A DNA stretch of 64,000 bases, taken from assembly GCA_910575565.1 (NCBI GenBank), contig CAJTFL010000007.1, forward strand, positions 124,001 through 188,000, given 5' to 3'. Numbering within the stretch: the stretch's first letter is position 1; the number at the start of each line of letters is the position of its first letter. Below are positions 32,645-42,179 of this stretch, piece after piece. A program made the position numbers and the translations under genes. Under the pieces are notes generated by a model. The model saw only the letters and a program-made list of their open reading frames with translations. It had not been told where the DNA came from and made no database searches. This DNA is from Lachnospiraceae bacterium. GTDB taxonomy: Bacteria > Bacillota > Clostridia > Lachnospirales > Lachnospiraceae.

Positions 32645-34909
32645 TTACTGCCCGATAAAATGGAGCAGCACGCTGGAAAAATCTTCATGGAGCCTTTGAA
32701 TCAGAAAGCCGCCCTGCATCAGCAGGCGGCCGCTGTAAACCTGGCCGTCCGGCTGGGTCAGCCTGCAGATCCCGTCAAACTCCTTAGCCTTCGCCCGTTC
32801 CTTAAATTCCTGGGTATCCTCGATTTCCAGTCGGTAATCCCTGTCCGGATCCAGGCCTTTTAAGCAAATCTTCCGGCTGCGGTAATTCGGCTGGGAAAGC
32901 ACCTGCACATACGTTACCAGCGCCTCGCCCTTATCCTTGGATACCACCTGCCAGCAGTCATACTGGTGATTTTCCCTCCAAGAGGCAATCCGGTAGTAAT
33001 CCCCTTCCCGCACTAAGGGCTGGTACTTATGGTACTGGCTAATCTGCCCCGGAATCTTATCCCGATCTGATTGGGAAATTTTAGTAATATCCAGCTCATA
33101 GCCAAAGGTTCCCGCCATGGCCACGTGAGCCCTGGTGGTAAAAGGCGTAGTCCTGCCTGTGGTATGGTTAGGGCAGTCACATACATGGGCTCCCATAGTG
33201 CTTAAGGGATAGATTAACGCCGTCCCCTCCTGGATCGCCAGCCGCTCAATGGGATCCATATCGTCGGAGCACCAAATCTGGGGGCTGTAGTAAAGCATCC
33301 CCGGATCAAACCTGGCTCCGCCGCCGGAACAGTTTTCTAAGAGGAGCTTTGGAAATTCCTCCAAAAGCCGCTCCTGAAGCTGATATACCCCAAGGACATA
33401 GCGATGGAACAGCTCTCCCTGGCGGGCGCCATCTAAGTAGCTGCTTCCCATATCTGAAAGCTGGCGGTTCATATCCCATTTCACATAGGAAATATCCGCG
33501 CTTCTTAAGATGGCGGCCACCGACTCATAGGCGTAATCCACCACCTCTGGCCTGGACAAATCCAATACGTACTGATTGCGGCTTAAGGTTGCTTCCCGGC
33601 CGGGAAGTTTAATCGCCCAGTCCGGATGGCTGCGGTAAAGATCCGAATCCGGGGAAATCATCTCCGGCTCAAACCAGATGCCAAACAAAAGGCCTTCGGC
33701 CCTTACCTGATCCACCAGAGCCTTTAACCCGCCTTTAAGCTTCTCCTCATTAACCGTCCAGTCGCCTAAGGAGCAGTTGTCATTATTGCGCCGTCCAAAC
33801 CAGCCGTCATCCATCACCAGCATTTCAATCCCAGATTTCTTCGCCTCCCTGGCAATCGCTAACAGCTTATCCGAATCGAAATCAAAATATGTGGCCTCCC
33901 AGTTATTGATCAGCACCGGGCGCTTCTGGTGAAGGTAGGGGCTGCGGATCAAATGATTCCGGTACAAATCGTGGAAAATAAGGCTCATCCTCCCAAGACC
34001 CTGATCTGAATAGACGCACACCACCTCCGGCGCCGTAAAGCTTTCCCCCGGATCCAGCACCCACTCAAAGCCTTCCGGATGGATCCCCATCACCACCCGC
34101 AGGCTGTCAAACTGGCTTTTCTCTGTCTGAGCCAGGAAATTCCCGGAATAGACAAAATTCATGGCGTAAACCTGCCCTTGATCCTGGTTTGCCCCAGGCT
34201 CCATAACCGCCAGGAAGGGATGCTCCTGATGGCTGGATTCCCCCCGGAGGGAGGATACCGCCTGCTTCCCGTGGGCGATTGGGCTGCGCTCCATCCGCCG
34301 CTCCCTGCACCAGGAGCCGTTTAAGGTTAGCCGCTCCATGCCTTCCCCATCCATATCCAGGCAGGCGCTAAGGACTTTTTCTATGTGCAGGGGAGACTGG
34401 CTTTCATTTTCCAGGGAAACGCTCCTGATAAGGGCATCGCTGTCTGCAAACACGCTATAGCGCAAAACCACTTTTAACCCGATAACCGAATCCCTGCAAA
34501 AAATCTCCAGCGTCTGCCCTTTTCCTGCCCCAGGCCCTTCAAACGTAGCCGGAAGACCGGGCAGCTTAGGCTTGCCTTCCGTAATCCGGTGATCCACATA
34601 ATGAAGCTCACAGCCGCAGGCTCCCTTATCCGTCCTTACCTTCAGGCAGCTTTCCCGGTAATCCCCCACGCCCCATGTAGGATATTCAAAGGGGAAAACA
34701 TCCATAAACGGGCCTTTATCCCTCCTGTTTGCCGAAGGGACAAAGGGAGGCTCCTTCGTCCGCATTAAGTATCCGCACCGCAGATCATCCAGCCGCTTCC
34801 CGTAATAAATATGGCCGATATACCGATCATCGGCAATCCCAATACAATATTCCGTGTTCTGTGTGGTAATTTGGAACACCTTGTGCTCCTGGCTAAACAA
34901 AATTCCCAT
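32645..34909 (-). CDS. GH36 alpha-galactosidase
   Basis: Retaining enzyme releasing alpha-1,6-linked galactose from melibiose, raffinose and galactomannan fragments. 754 residues, the bacterial group I length; no signal peptide, so cytoplasmic. N-terminal beta-supersandwich (1-330), TIM barrel with MLVMDDGWFG, nucleophile Asp479 (YVKWDMNR) and acid/base Asp549 (WCSDD), and a C-terminal beta domain. AAAGGG lies 8 nt before ATG. Monocistronic, with its own promoter and terminator. No dedicated raffinose transporter is adjacent, so uptake may rely on the neighbouring importer. Confidence 0.95.
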   Translation of the reverse strand: MGILFSQEHKVFQITTQNTEYCIGIADDRYIGHIYYGKRLDDLRCGYLMRTKEPPFVPSANRRDKGPFMDVFPFEYPTWGVGDYRESCLKVRTDKGACGCELHYVDHRITEGKPKLPGLPATFEGPGAGKGQTLEIFCRDSVIGLKVVLRYSVFADSDALIRSVSLENESQSPLHIEKVLSACLDMDGEGMERLTLNGSWCRERRMERSPIAHGKQAVSSLRGESSHQEHPFLAVMEPGANQDQGQVYAMNFVYSGNFLAQTEKSQFDSLRVVMGIHPEGFEWVLDPGESFTAPEVVCVYSDQGLGRMSLIFHDLYRNHLIRSPYLHQKRPVLINNWEATYFDFDSDKLLAIAREAKKSGIEMLVMDDGWFGRRNNDNCSLGDWTVNEEKLKGGLKALVDQVRAEGLLFGIWFEPEMISPDSDLYRSHPDWAIKLPGREATLSRNQYVLDLSRPEVVDYAYESVAAILRSADISYVKWDMNRQLSDMGSSYLDGARQGELFHRYVLGVYQLQERLLEEFPKLLLENCSGGGARFDPGMLYYSPQIWCSDDMDPIERLAIQEGTALIYPLSTMGAHVCDCPNHTTGRTTPFTTRAHVAMAGTFGYELDITKISQSDRDKIPGQISQYHKYQPLVREGDYYRIASWRENHQYDCWQVVSKDKGEALVTYVQVLSQPNYRSRKICLKGLDPDRDYRLEIEDTQEFKERAKAKEFDGICRLTQPDGQVYSGRLLMQGGFLIQRLHEDFSSVLLHFIGQ

Positions 34910-34986
34910 AAATATTGCCCTTTCATCATTGCGAAATCCCTGTTTCTGTTACTTTCTGCCCCTTCCGATTCTCCATCCTTTCCCAT

Positions 34987-35029
34987 CGGACGCAATGCCC
35001 ATTGTAGGCATTCTGTCCGCAAATGTCAA
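34987..35029 (-). promoter_or_regulatory. GH36 promoter with 33-bp interrupted palindrome over the -10
   Basis: Minus-strand TTGACA (35024-35029), 17-nt spacer, TACAAT (35001-35006). CGGAC (34987-34991) and AATGCC (34994-34999) mirror GGCATT (35007-35012) and GTCCG (35015-35019): 11 of 13 arm bases match around a 7-nt centre that contains the -10 box. A repressor here would block polymerase directly. The remaining bases of 34910-35219 hold no gene that I can see. Confidence 0.7.
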
Positions 35030-35219
35030 GAGGTGGGCGGATCAATTTCATCCCTGCATCCCTCTCTGCATTCCTTCTCCCAGGATATCACTTTCATTAT
35101 ACGGGTTTTGGCAATTAATTCATCATCTTTTCTTGTTTTTTATTTACTATTCCTGCATATCGCGCGATTTACCCGAGAATTAATGCAATGCTGTACCAAA
35201 GCGCTCTTTCCTATGGCCG

Positions 35220-35275
35220 AAAAAATCCGCCAGCACCATGCCTTAGGATACCCTAAGCCAAATGCTGGCGGATTT
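35220..35275 (-). terminator. strong terminator of the M60/wall-protein operon
   Basis: A 13-bp perfect stem (35223-35235 with 35263-35275) contains a second inner hairpin CTTAGG/CCCTAAG and is followed on the minus strand by six T. Confidence 0.9.
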
Positions 35276-35294
35276 ATCATAAGCTTACATAAGC

Positions 35295-36632
35295 TTACGG
35301 GATCCAAACCCCGTCTGCGTCTACGTTATACCCGTCCGGTGTCCTGGTATTGGCATACATACCGCCCAGGGGAACCTGGCCTTTTGTAGACATGGTAACG
35401 GCCTTCGTTACCGGATCCACAACCTCCTTTGGAACGGCAGGGGTGGGATTTAAGTAATACCACTTTCCGTCAATCAAACGCCAGCCATTGCTGCGCATGA
35501 TGCCATTGATTCCCATATAGTACCAGTAGCCATCCACCAGATACCAGCCGGTAGCCATAGCCCCGGAAGTAGGCTTTAAGTAATACCAAAGGCCAGCCGT
35601 CTCAAACCATCCTTTAATCATAATCCCGTCCGCCCCTATCCGATACCAGCGGCCTTTAACGTAAATCCACTGGTTTTTCGCATAGGTTCCGTCGGAAAAC
35701 TTAAAGCGCCATGTGCCGTCCGCGCCGGCTTCCCATGTGCCGTCCGCTTCCTTTAGCGGCCCTGGAGCCAGGTTGGACTCAATGAATTCCTCCCTGTCCC
35801 GGCCAGAAGATCTGCTCCTTCCATTTCCGCCGCCTGATCCGCCTGAGCCGCCTGAGCTGCCGCCTGGCTTGATTCCGCCGCTAGGCTTATCCTCTGTGCC
35901 GGGCTGTCCGTTCCCGTCATCCGGCTGCTCTGGGTTTCCGCCAGAAGGATTGCTGGGATCATCCGGGTTTTCACCGGAAGGATTGTTCGGATCATCCGGG
36001 TTTTCACCGGAAGGATTATTAGGATCATCGGGATTTCCTGGATCAGGGGCAGTGTCGTCCGGAATTTCCTGGCTTGCCTTGATCACGTAAGGAGCGTTAT
36101 CCTCGCCAAACTGGCTGATTTCCACTAACTCTCCCCGCTCATCTACAGCCTTGCATTCCTCTTCCACAACGGATACCGTCACATCCTGATCAGAAGCCAC
36201 GTACAGCTTCCCCACAAGGCAGGGGGCTTTTTTGCTTAACACCCCGCCTGTGCCGTCCGACTCCTTCCTGCCGGAAACCACCAGCCGGATTTGGCCGCCT
36301 TCCAGATACTGGTAATCATAAACCACTACCTTGGGATTCCCCTTGATCCCCTGGCTGAACTGGAAATCACAGTCTCCCTCATCCGGCACGCTGCCGTCCG
36401 TCTTTTCCAGCCGGAAAGCAAGCTGGAAGGTCGCGCATTCATCGAATTTTTCCTCTTCCATCAGCTGGATAGAAATCTCCGCCCCATTCCTGTCGTCCTT
36501 TTTCCCGGCGTCTTTCCAGTCTGCAAACCGTTCCGCCGCCTGGATGCTTAAAAGGCCTAAGGGAAGGGCCACTGCGGCCGCCGTCAGGCAGGCCGCCGCG
36601 CCGAGAAGAAGGGTCTTAAATTTCTTTTTCAC
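35295..36632 (-). CDS. secreted cell-wall-binding-repeat protein with cohesin-like domain
   Basis: 445 residues. Signal peptide about 1-32; a beta-rich domain at about 47-185 whose ordering (QLAFRLE, VVVYDYQYLEGGQIRLVVSG, CLVGKLYVASDQDVTVSVVEE) recalls cohesins; a low-complexity linker (NPDDPNNPSGE repeats, then Gly/Ser) at about 190-290; then at least four choline-binding-type wall repeats (KNQWIYVKGRWYRIGADG, GWFETAGLWYYLKPTSG, GWYLVDGYWYYMGING, GWRLIDGKWYYLNP). The repeats should hold it on the envelope. GTG start overlaps the M60 stop as GTGA, so the two are made together. Anchoring the protease is inferred. Confidence 0.78.
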   Translation of the reverse strand: MKKKFKTLLLGAAACLTAAAVALPLGLLSIQAAERFADWKDAGKKDDRNGAEISIQLMEEEKFDECATFQLAFRLEKTDGSVPDEGDCDFQFSQGIKGNPKVVVYDYQYLEGGQIRLVVSGRKESDGTGGVLSKKAPCLVGKLYVASDQDVTVSVVEEECKAVDERGELVEISQFGEDNAPYVIKASQEIPDDTAPDPGNPDDPNNPSGENPDDPNNPSGENPDDPSNPSGGNPEQPDDGNGQPGTEDKPSGGIKPGGSSGGSGGSGGGNGRSRSSGRDREEFIESNLAPGPLKEADGTWEAGADGTWRFKFSDGTYAKNQWIYVKGRWYRIGADGIMIKGWFETAGLWYYLKPTSGAMATGWYLVDGYWYYMGINGIMRSNGWRLIDGKWYYLNPTPAVPKEVVDPVTKAVTMSTKGQVPLGGMYANTRTPDGYNVDADGVWIP

Positions 36633-39600
36633 CGCTCATCCTCTCCTTTCTTCCCGTCAGCCTGGAAGCTGATCTGGGGAAGCGCTTCCTTAGCCGGAAC
36701 ATCAACAAAGACGGTAGAGCTTACCAGCCTCTGGCCAGTCTGGTCAATGGCATTGTTCACCCGGTACAGCTCCGCCCGCACCTTAGCCGGAAGGCTTGCG
36801 GGGATATGGTCAGGTTCAATAAAGTACACCCATTTTCCGTCGGAAATATTCCGCAGATCCCCTTCACCGGGATCCTCCGCGAAGATTAGCTGCTTGGCAA
36901 CAATCTCTTCCCCGTCTGTCCCGCCTACGATATTTCCTTTGTCATCCCAAAGGAGCACCGTATTGTAAGCTGGGTTCCCGGCGTAGGTTCCGTTAAAGAT
37001 CAAGGAGCCTTTGGGGATCAGCACCTGGCTCGGTGCTGACGGATTGCAGTAATCCTCAGCCAAAATCCCGATTCCCGCAGAAAGCAAATCTACCTTGTCC
37101 CCGGTCTGCCCGATCAGCATAATCTCCGATACTGACAGCGCCTTTCCTGCCTGTCCCGGGGCGGTGATCTTCACCATGGAAGCCTCGTAAGAGCAAAGCT
37201 GCCTTCCCTCTCCCTGGGCTGCCGGGCTGCTGAAGATAATCGTCTGGGTTTTCACATCGTCTTTTTGGGCAAGGGTGAAGGAGGTTTCCTCCGCAGCCGC
37301 CTTCTTCCAGGTTGCGCCGTCCTGGCTGACATAAATTTCAAACGTGCCAATGGGCGTCCCTTCTCCGCTTAACCGGTATTCCAGCCCGGTAAGCACCTCT
37401 TCCTGGTTCAAGTACAGGATAATCTCCGGATCTTCGCCGTCTTCCGTCTTTCCGGTATAGGTGGTGGCGTTGTCGCCGTCAATCACCTTTAAGATATCCA
37501 GCTTCTTAACGTCATCCGGATCCGTAGCTTCCTCGGAGTCGCCGTCATCTCCCTCAGAGGGGAATATATCTTCCGTGGGCTCCACCGTAACCATATTGGT
37601 TCCGGCTTCCCACTCAGTGCCGCCTAAGCCGCCGTTATGGGATACCCTTGCCGTCCCCAGTTCCACCCTTTCCGTGGGGCGAAGCCAGGTGTCGTAGCCT
37701 ACCGCTTCATAGGTAAATGCCCGGTTGTTAATGGTGGAGATCACGTCCGTAGCCCCGCTTTCCCCTGCAGGCACAAAGCAAATGGGCCTGCGGGTATAGG
37801 TATCGCCTTTCCACTCGCAGCGGAAAACCTCGTAACCGAAAAGCTCCGACGTATCGGAAGCTTCCAGGTTAATCGTTACCTCATTCCCGTTCCCGGCGGA
37901 TTCGCTGTAGCTTATGCTTCCGCCCACGGTGATGGCGCTTACCTTTTCCTCATCCGGCTGGCTGTTTGCCTTGGCTGCTTTCCACTGATCCTCGCCGGAC
38001 AGCCAGATTCCCCTGGTTTCCTTCTCAAACTGCCCTGCGTAAGCCTTCGTTGCCTCATCCGGCTCCATGCCCCAGCGCTCAAAGAATTCCAGGATATCTT
38101 TCTGCGCCGCCGCACAGCCTAAGCGCATCAGGTTATTGTCCTTATCCCCGTTCAGGGTTAAGCCCACCCCGCCCGGCTTAGGAGCCGAAGCCGCGTTCCT
38201 GGCATAGGAATCCACCCGCGCAAAGAACACGCTGTTAAACAGATCGGAATAAGCCTCATAAGTGGTGAAATGGGGATCCTTATCGTAAGCTAAGTGAAGC
38301 TGCCAGTAGATGGCCAGCTGGACCGCGCCGTTTGAGGCCGGGCCCTTCGCCCCTGACGTTACCTTGGCGTAAACCTTGGCATCATCCCCCCACCGGTTCC
38401 CATAGGTGGGCTTAATCTTCTGTCCAAGAAGGGCATAGTAGTTATTGGTGACTTCCGCTACCGCGTAAGCGCCTTCGTTGATCTCATGGCCGATCTCATG
38501 GCCAATCCCCCAGCCGAAGTAACTGCCTTCCTCGTATTCTCCCTGTGCATTTACCTTCAAGGGACGCCCGGCCATCATTCCTGCGGCAGAACCCCACCCA
38601 ATGCCGATATGTGCGCCGCCGGCGTACATAAACGCGCCTTCAAACATCCTCTGGTAACGGATGTTGATCCGGCTCACCGGCATACGGTTTTTCTCCCCTG
38701 CAGCCGGATCGTCGCTTAAGCCCTTATGCTGATAGCTTAAGGTAAGGAATTCATCCATGGCAGTAAGGGTGTCGCTAAGTACCTGGGTTTTCGCCCGGCC
38801 TGAATTCGCCGACTGGCCGTTAATGCCTGACCGGATCCCTTCAATCGGCAGGGAGAACATCTCCCGCACCCCGGCGATATCCGTTGCGCCGAATACACAG
38901 TTCCTTTCGTCAAAGCCGCCTTCCGCTAAAGGATGGTACTTCTCATGCATTGCCTGCACGTCGTAAGCTTCCAGCTGTTCCACATAGGCAGCTATGCGGC
39001 TTTCCCGCTCCTCCTCCGTCACGCCGAACACATTCAGCATGGGGATCTTGGCCGCGCTGGAGGCTCCCTCCTGTGCCTTGGGGATCTCCACACGCACAGC
39101 GTACTCTTCCGCATTGTAGCCGCCGTCGTAGCGGATATAAAGCTGCCCGCCTGCTTCCACGTCGGACATACTCATAATCTTTGGTATGGTAATTTCGTTA
39201 GGCCCGATCCTAAGCGCCCCTACCTGGGTAAAGACATTGGAGGATTCCCCATGATACTGGGTAGCAATCACCGCCAGGCTGGTTTTCTCTCCCTGGGTCT
39301 TTTTCTCGCCGCCCACGTAAAGGATCACCTTATCCCCCGCCAGGCCGGTTACGCCTAAAGGCTGCCACGTATTCAAGCCGCCTGCAAAGCCCGTATGGCT
39401 ATCCTGCCTCTGCGCCAGCTTTCCGTCAATCCGGATGATGTCCGCATTGCTTACTCCCTGTTCAAAGATGGATTTGGCCGTATCGATCTCCAGCTTCAGC
39501 ATATCGTACTTTGGCGTCTTCTCCCCGGATACGGGATCCACGTATTCCAGCTCCTCATAAAACCCGTTGATCTGCTCCAAAGTCACCTCCGGCTTTAACA

Positions 39601-42163
39601 CCATATGGAGGTCGTCGGTATACATGGCGAAAATCCGATCCTTTAAATCGTAATACTCATAAAATTTAAGCTCCGCGTAGCTGATCCGCCTGGCCGATGC
39701 GCTGACGGTCATCTGCACCCGCTTTGCCCTAAACATTTCCCTGGCCTGGAACTCGTAGTAGACCTTCCCCTTGGCATCCTGCTTCTTTAACAGAAGGCCG
39801 GTGGCCGTCTTCTTCTCCGTTCCGTCGTCTTCCCAATAATATACCTTGGCGTCGGTATACGCATAAGCCTGCTCATAGTCCGGGACAATCACCACCGTAT
39901 CCATCTCATAAGGCTGGTCAAAGGTGATGATGGGAGCTTTCCCGTCTGACGGGTAAGCGCATCCCGCATCCCAGTCCTTCCGCACCCAGGCGGTCTCATA
40001 CCTGCCGTCAACCACGGCAAACTCCTCACTGCAGGAGTTGGTGTTGTTTACGCTGTTGGCAACCCCGGTAATGATTGGGGACGGCCCGCCCCCTTCCTGG
40101 GGAACGTTCAGCAGCTTGAAGTTTGGCGTTACCGGAGCTTCCAGGATTAAGGTTGTGCCGCTGTACCGGTTAGACGGCCCGCTGACGCCCACCTTATTGG
40201 TTCCCGTCATATAAAGCTCATACGTCACTCCGTCCTTTAACCCGGTGATCTCCGCCGTTGTCCCGGTGATCTGGGAAATTTCCGTAAATGTACCATCTGC
40301 CTGATCCTTTTCCCGGTAGTAGATGGTGTAGCTGTCCGTGCTCTTCATCTTCTTCCAGCTTACGGTCAGCTTACGGTATCCCCCCGTCACCTGGATCTGC
40401 TCCGGCGGCTTAGGTATCTGAGCCGCTTCCGTGATCACCGTAATGGGGCTGCTGTACTCGCTTCTCCAGTCGTCATTAACGGAACGCACCTTTACGGTAA
40501 ATTCCTTATTGTTGCATAAATCGGAACCGTTAAGTTTGGTTACGTCAAGGCTGTTTAATTCCGTAGGGAATACCTGCTCCTGGATGCCGTCCTTCTCCGT
40601 TTCGCCCGTCACGTATACGTGATAGCCAGTGACATTAGCCTGGCGCCGCCAGGTTACGGAAATCTGGGCATCCCCGCCTTCCCCAGCCAGCTTATCCGGG
40701 ATAGATAAATCCGGCTCCGGGATATGGTCTTCTAAGCCGTTTAAAAACTCTACCTTGGAGATATCCGCCAGGTTGGTGGAGGCTACCGTCTTGGTAATCC
40801 GGATCGTTACCTGCTTTACCGGAATCTGCCCGCCTAAGTCAATAAGGATCGTCCTTCCCTGGATCGGCTGAGCATCCTCAGGCGAAATCTCCCCGTCAGC
40901 AGCATAAAACGCTTTTTCAGAAACTGTCTGGCTCTCTTCCTCTTCCTGCCTGGCATCGGAGGGGCTGGCTTCCTTGCGGGCCGCTTCCTTCCTGGCCTTT
41001 AGCCCATAGGCCCCTTTGCGGGCGCCGGAATTGGCCGTCCTAAGGCTTCCTTTCTGCTTCCCGCCTTCAATCACCGCCGTGTAGGTATTGCCCTTATCAT
41101 CGGTAAAGGTAACTTCGCCGTCTTCCATGGCGTTAGCCGATCCGGTTTTGGGAACGATGGCAAAGGCTCCTATGGTAATGCTTTCCCTAAACTGGGCGGA
41201 TACCGTAACCGGGTTATCCGCCGAAACGGCTTTTTCCTCCTTCGGGGCTGCGGTCACTGCCGCTTCATCCCCATCCGCCCCGGTTCCGGCAAACAGCTTC
41301 CGGATCCCGTCGCCATCCGCTTCCGAGCCGTCATCAGCGGAAAGAGGGGTAATCATGTCTTCCGTTAGGATTGCGCTTTCTATGGCCTTCGCCTTGCGCT
41401 TATCCTTGTTTTTGTAGAACTTGGTAAAAATTTCCAAGTCCCTCAGATCCACTACGTCGTCCCCGTTTAAATCACAGAGGGAGTCAAAATCCTCCTCCCC
41501 TCCGTAAAGGGCATCCAAAAGGACTTCCAAGTCGGCCTCATCCAGCGCCTCCTCATCCTGATCCTCCGTAGTGAAATTTCCCGCCATCAGCACGCCAAAC
41601 TTTTGCTTTGACTTAACCCCCTCGTCTCCATACCCGTAATACTCAGGGTAATCATTGGCTAAATTTAACGTGGTCGCCATTTGGCTGCGGATTCTTACTT
41701 CCTGGCTGTAAGTTAAGTAAGCGCCAGGTTCATCTGCCCCTTCCAGGGTCAGGCGGTAGGAGCCTTCCGGGATATCCCCCAGCTCAAAGGTGCTAACGCG
41801 CCCCAAAACCCCATCTGGGCATTCCCAGTCCGTTTCAAAAACATCCCCTATGCTGCCTGGCACATCCTGTTTCCGGGCAGTGGACTGGCTTGGTTCCAAG
41901 AAAACGGAGATCCTGCAGTTTTTTGCCCCAAGGAAATTTTTGACATTGATCCGCAATGTCCCGCAATTTTCCATTCCCTCATCCTGTACGGCAGTCACTG
42001 CATCTGATTTCGTGGCCCACACATTGCTAGAGGACGCTTTCTCCTCCCCCTGGCCAGCAAAGGCCGGAGGACGGTGCACATTGCCTTTTAAGGCAGCCAG
42101 CGCAGAACACGGCGTCTGCAGCATCATGCAGACTGCCAAAAACGCGGCTATTCTTCGTTTCAT
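36629..42163 (-). CDS. secreted multi-domain M60 (enhancin/mucinase-type) metallopeptidase
   Basis: 1844 residues from ATG 42163. Signal peptide 1-25; dockerin-like segment about 201-255 with a calcium loop DLNGDDVVDLRDL at 231-243; two fibronectin-III-like domains about 485-672; an F5/8-type (CBM32-like) domain about 690-838; M60 catalytic region about 885-1395 with zinc motif HEIGH at 1222-1226 and probable third ligand Glu1237; an fn3-like segment; a second F5/8-type domain about 1550-1696; and an unassigned tail. M60 enzymes with carbohydrate-binding domains cleave mucin-type O-glycoproteins, fitting a gut niche. No LPxTG; wall attachment is probably through the coupled downstream protein. 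Confidence 0.9.
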   Translation of the reverse strand: MKRRIAAFLAVCMMLQTPCSALAALKGNVHRPPAFAGQGEEKASSSNVWATKSDAVTAVQDEGMENCGTLRINVKNFLGAKNCRISVFLEPSQSTARKQDVPGSIGDVFETDWECPDGVLGRVSTFELGDIPEGSYRLTLEGADEPGAYLTYSQEVRIRSQMATTLNLANDYPEYYGYGDEGVKSKQKFGVLMAGNFTTEDQDEEALDEADLEVLLDALYGGEEDFDSLCDLNGDDVVDLRDLEIFTKFYKNKDKRKAKAIESAILTEDMITPLSADDGSEADGDGIRKLFAGTGADGDEAAVTAAPKEEKAVSADNPVTVSAQFRESITIGAFAIVPKTGSANAMEDGEVTFTDDKGNTYTAVIEGGKQKGSLRTANSGARKGAYGLKARKEAARKEASPSDARQEEEESQTVSEKAFYAADGEISPEDAQPIQGRTILIDLGGQIPVKQVTIRITKTVASTNLADISKVEFLNGLEDHIPEPDLSIPDKLAGEGGDAQISVTWRRQANVTGYHVYVTGETEKDGIQEQVFPTELNSLDVTKLNGSDLCNNKEFTVKVRSVNDDWRSEYSSPITVITEAAQIPKPPEQIQVTGGYRKLTVSWKKMKSTDSYTIYYREKDQADGTFTEISQITGTTAEITGLKDGVTYELYMTGTNKVGVSGPSNRYSGTTLILEAPVTPNFKLLNVPQEGGGPSPIITGVANSVNNTNSCSEEFAVVDGRYETAWVRKDWDAGCAYPSDGKAPIITFDQPYEMDTVVIVPDYEQAYAYTDAKVYYWEDDGTEKKTATGLLLKKQDAKGKVYYEFQAREMFRAKRVQMTVSASARRISYAELKFYEYYDLKDRIFAMYTDDLHMVLKPEVTLEQINGFYEELEYVDPVSGEKTPKYDMLKLEIDTAKSIFEQGVSNADIIRIDGKLAQRQDSHTGFAGGLNTWQPLGVTGLAGDKVILYVGGEKKTQGEKTSLAVIATQYHGESSNVFTQVGALRIGPNEITIPKIMSMSDVEAGGQLYIRYDGGYNAEEYAVRVEIPKAQEGASSAAKIPMLNVFGVTEEERESRIAAYVEQLEAYDVQAMHEKYHPLAEGGFDERNCVFGATDIAGVREMFSLPIEGIRSGINGQSANSGRAKTQVLSDTLTAMDEFLTLSYQHKGLSDDPAAGEKNRMPVSRINIRYQRMFEGAFMYAGGAHIGIGWGSAAGMMAGRPLKVNAQGEYEEGSYFGWGIGHEIGHEINEGAYAVAEVTNNYYALLGQKIKPTYGNRWGDDAKVYAKVTSGAKGPASNGAVQLAIYWQLHLAYDKDPHFTTYEAYSDLFNSVFFARVDSYARNAASAPKPGGVGLTLNGDKDNNLMRLGCAAAQKDILEFFERWGMEPDEATKAYAGQFEKETRGIWLSGEDQWKAAKANSQPDEEKVSAITVGGSISYSESAGNGNEVTINLEASDTSELFGYEVFRCEWKGDTYTRRPICFVPAGESGATDVISTINNRAFTYEAVGYDTWLRPTERVELGTARVSHNGGLGGTEWEAGTNMVTVEPTEDIFPSEGDDGDSEEATDPDDVKKLDILKVIDGDNATTYTGKTEDGEDPEIILYLNQEEVLTGLEYRLSGEGTPIGTFEIYVSQDGATWKKAAAEETSFTLAQKDDVKTQTIIFSSPAAQGEGRQLCSYEASMVKITAPGQAGKALSVSEIMLIGQTGDKVDLLSAGIGILAEDYCNPSAPSQVLIPKGSLIFNGTYAGNPAYNTVLLWDDKGNIVGGTDGEEIVAKQLIFAEDPGEGDLRNISDGKWVYFIEPDHIPASLPAKVRAELYRVNNAIDQTGQRLVSSTVFVDVPAKEALPQISFQADGKKGEDER

Positions 42164-42179
42164 TCCTGCAAATTCCTTC

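Noticed and set aside
35713-36090. A Pro/Gly/Ser-rich plus-strand frame opposite the wall-protein linker
   Set aside because: It is the complement of the low-complexity linker repeats in the real gene.
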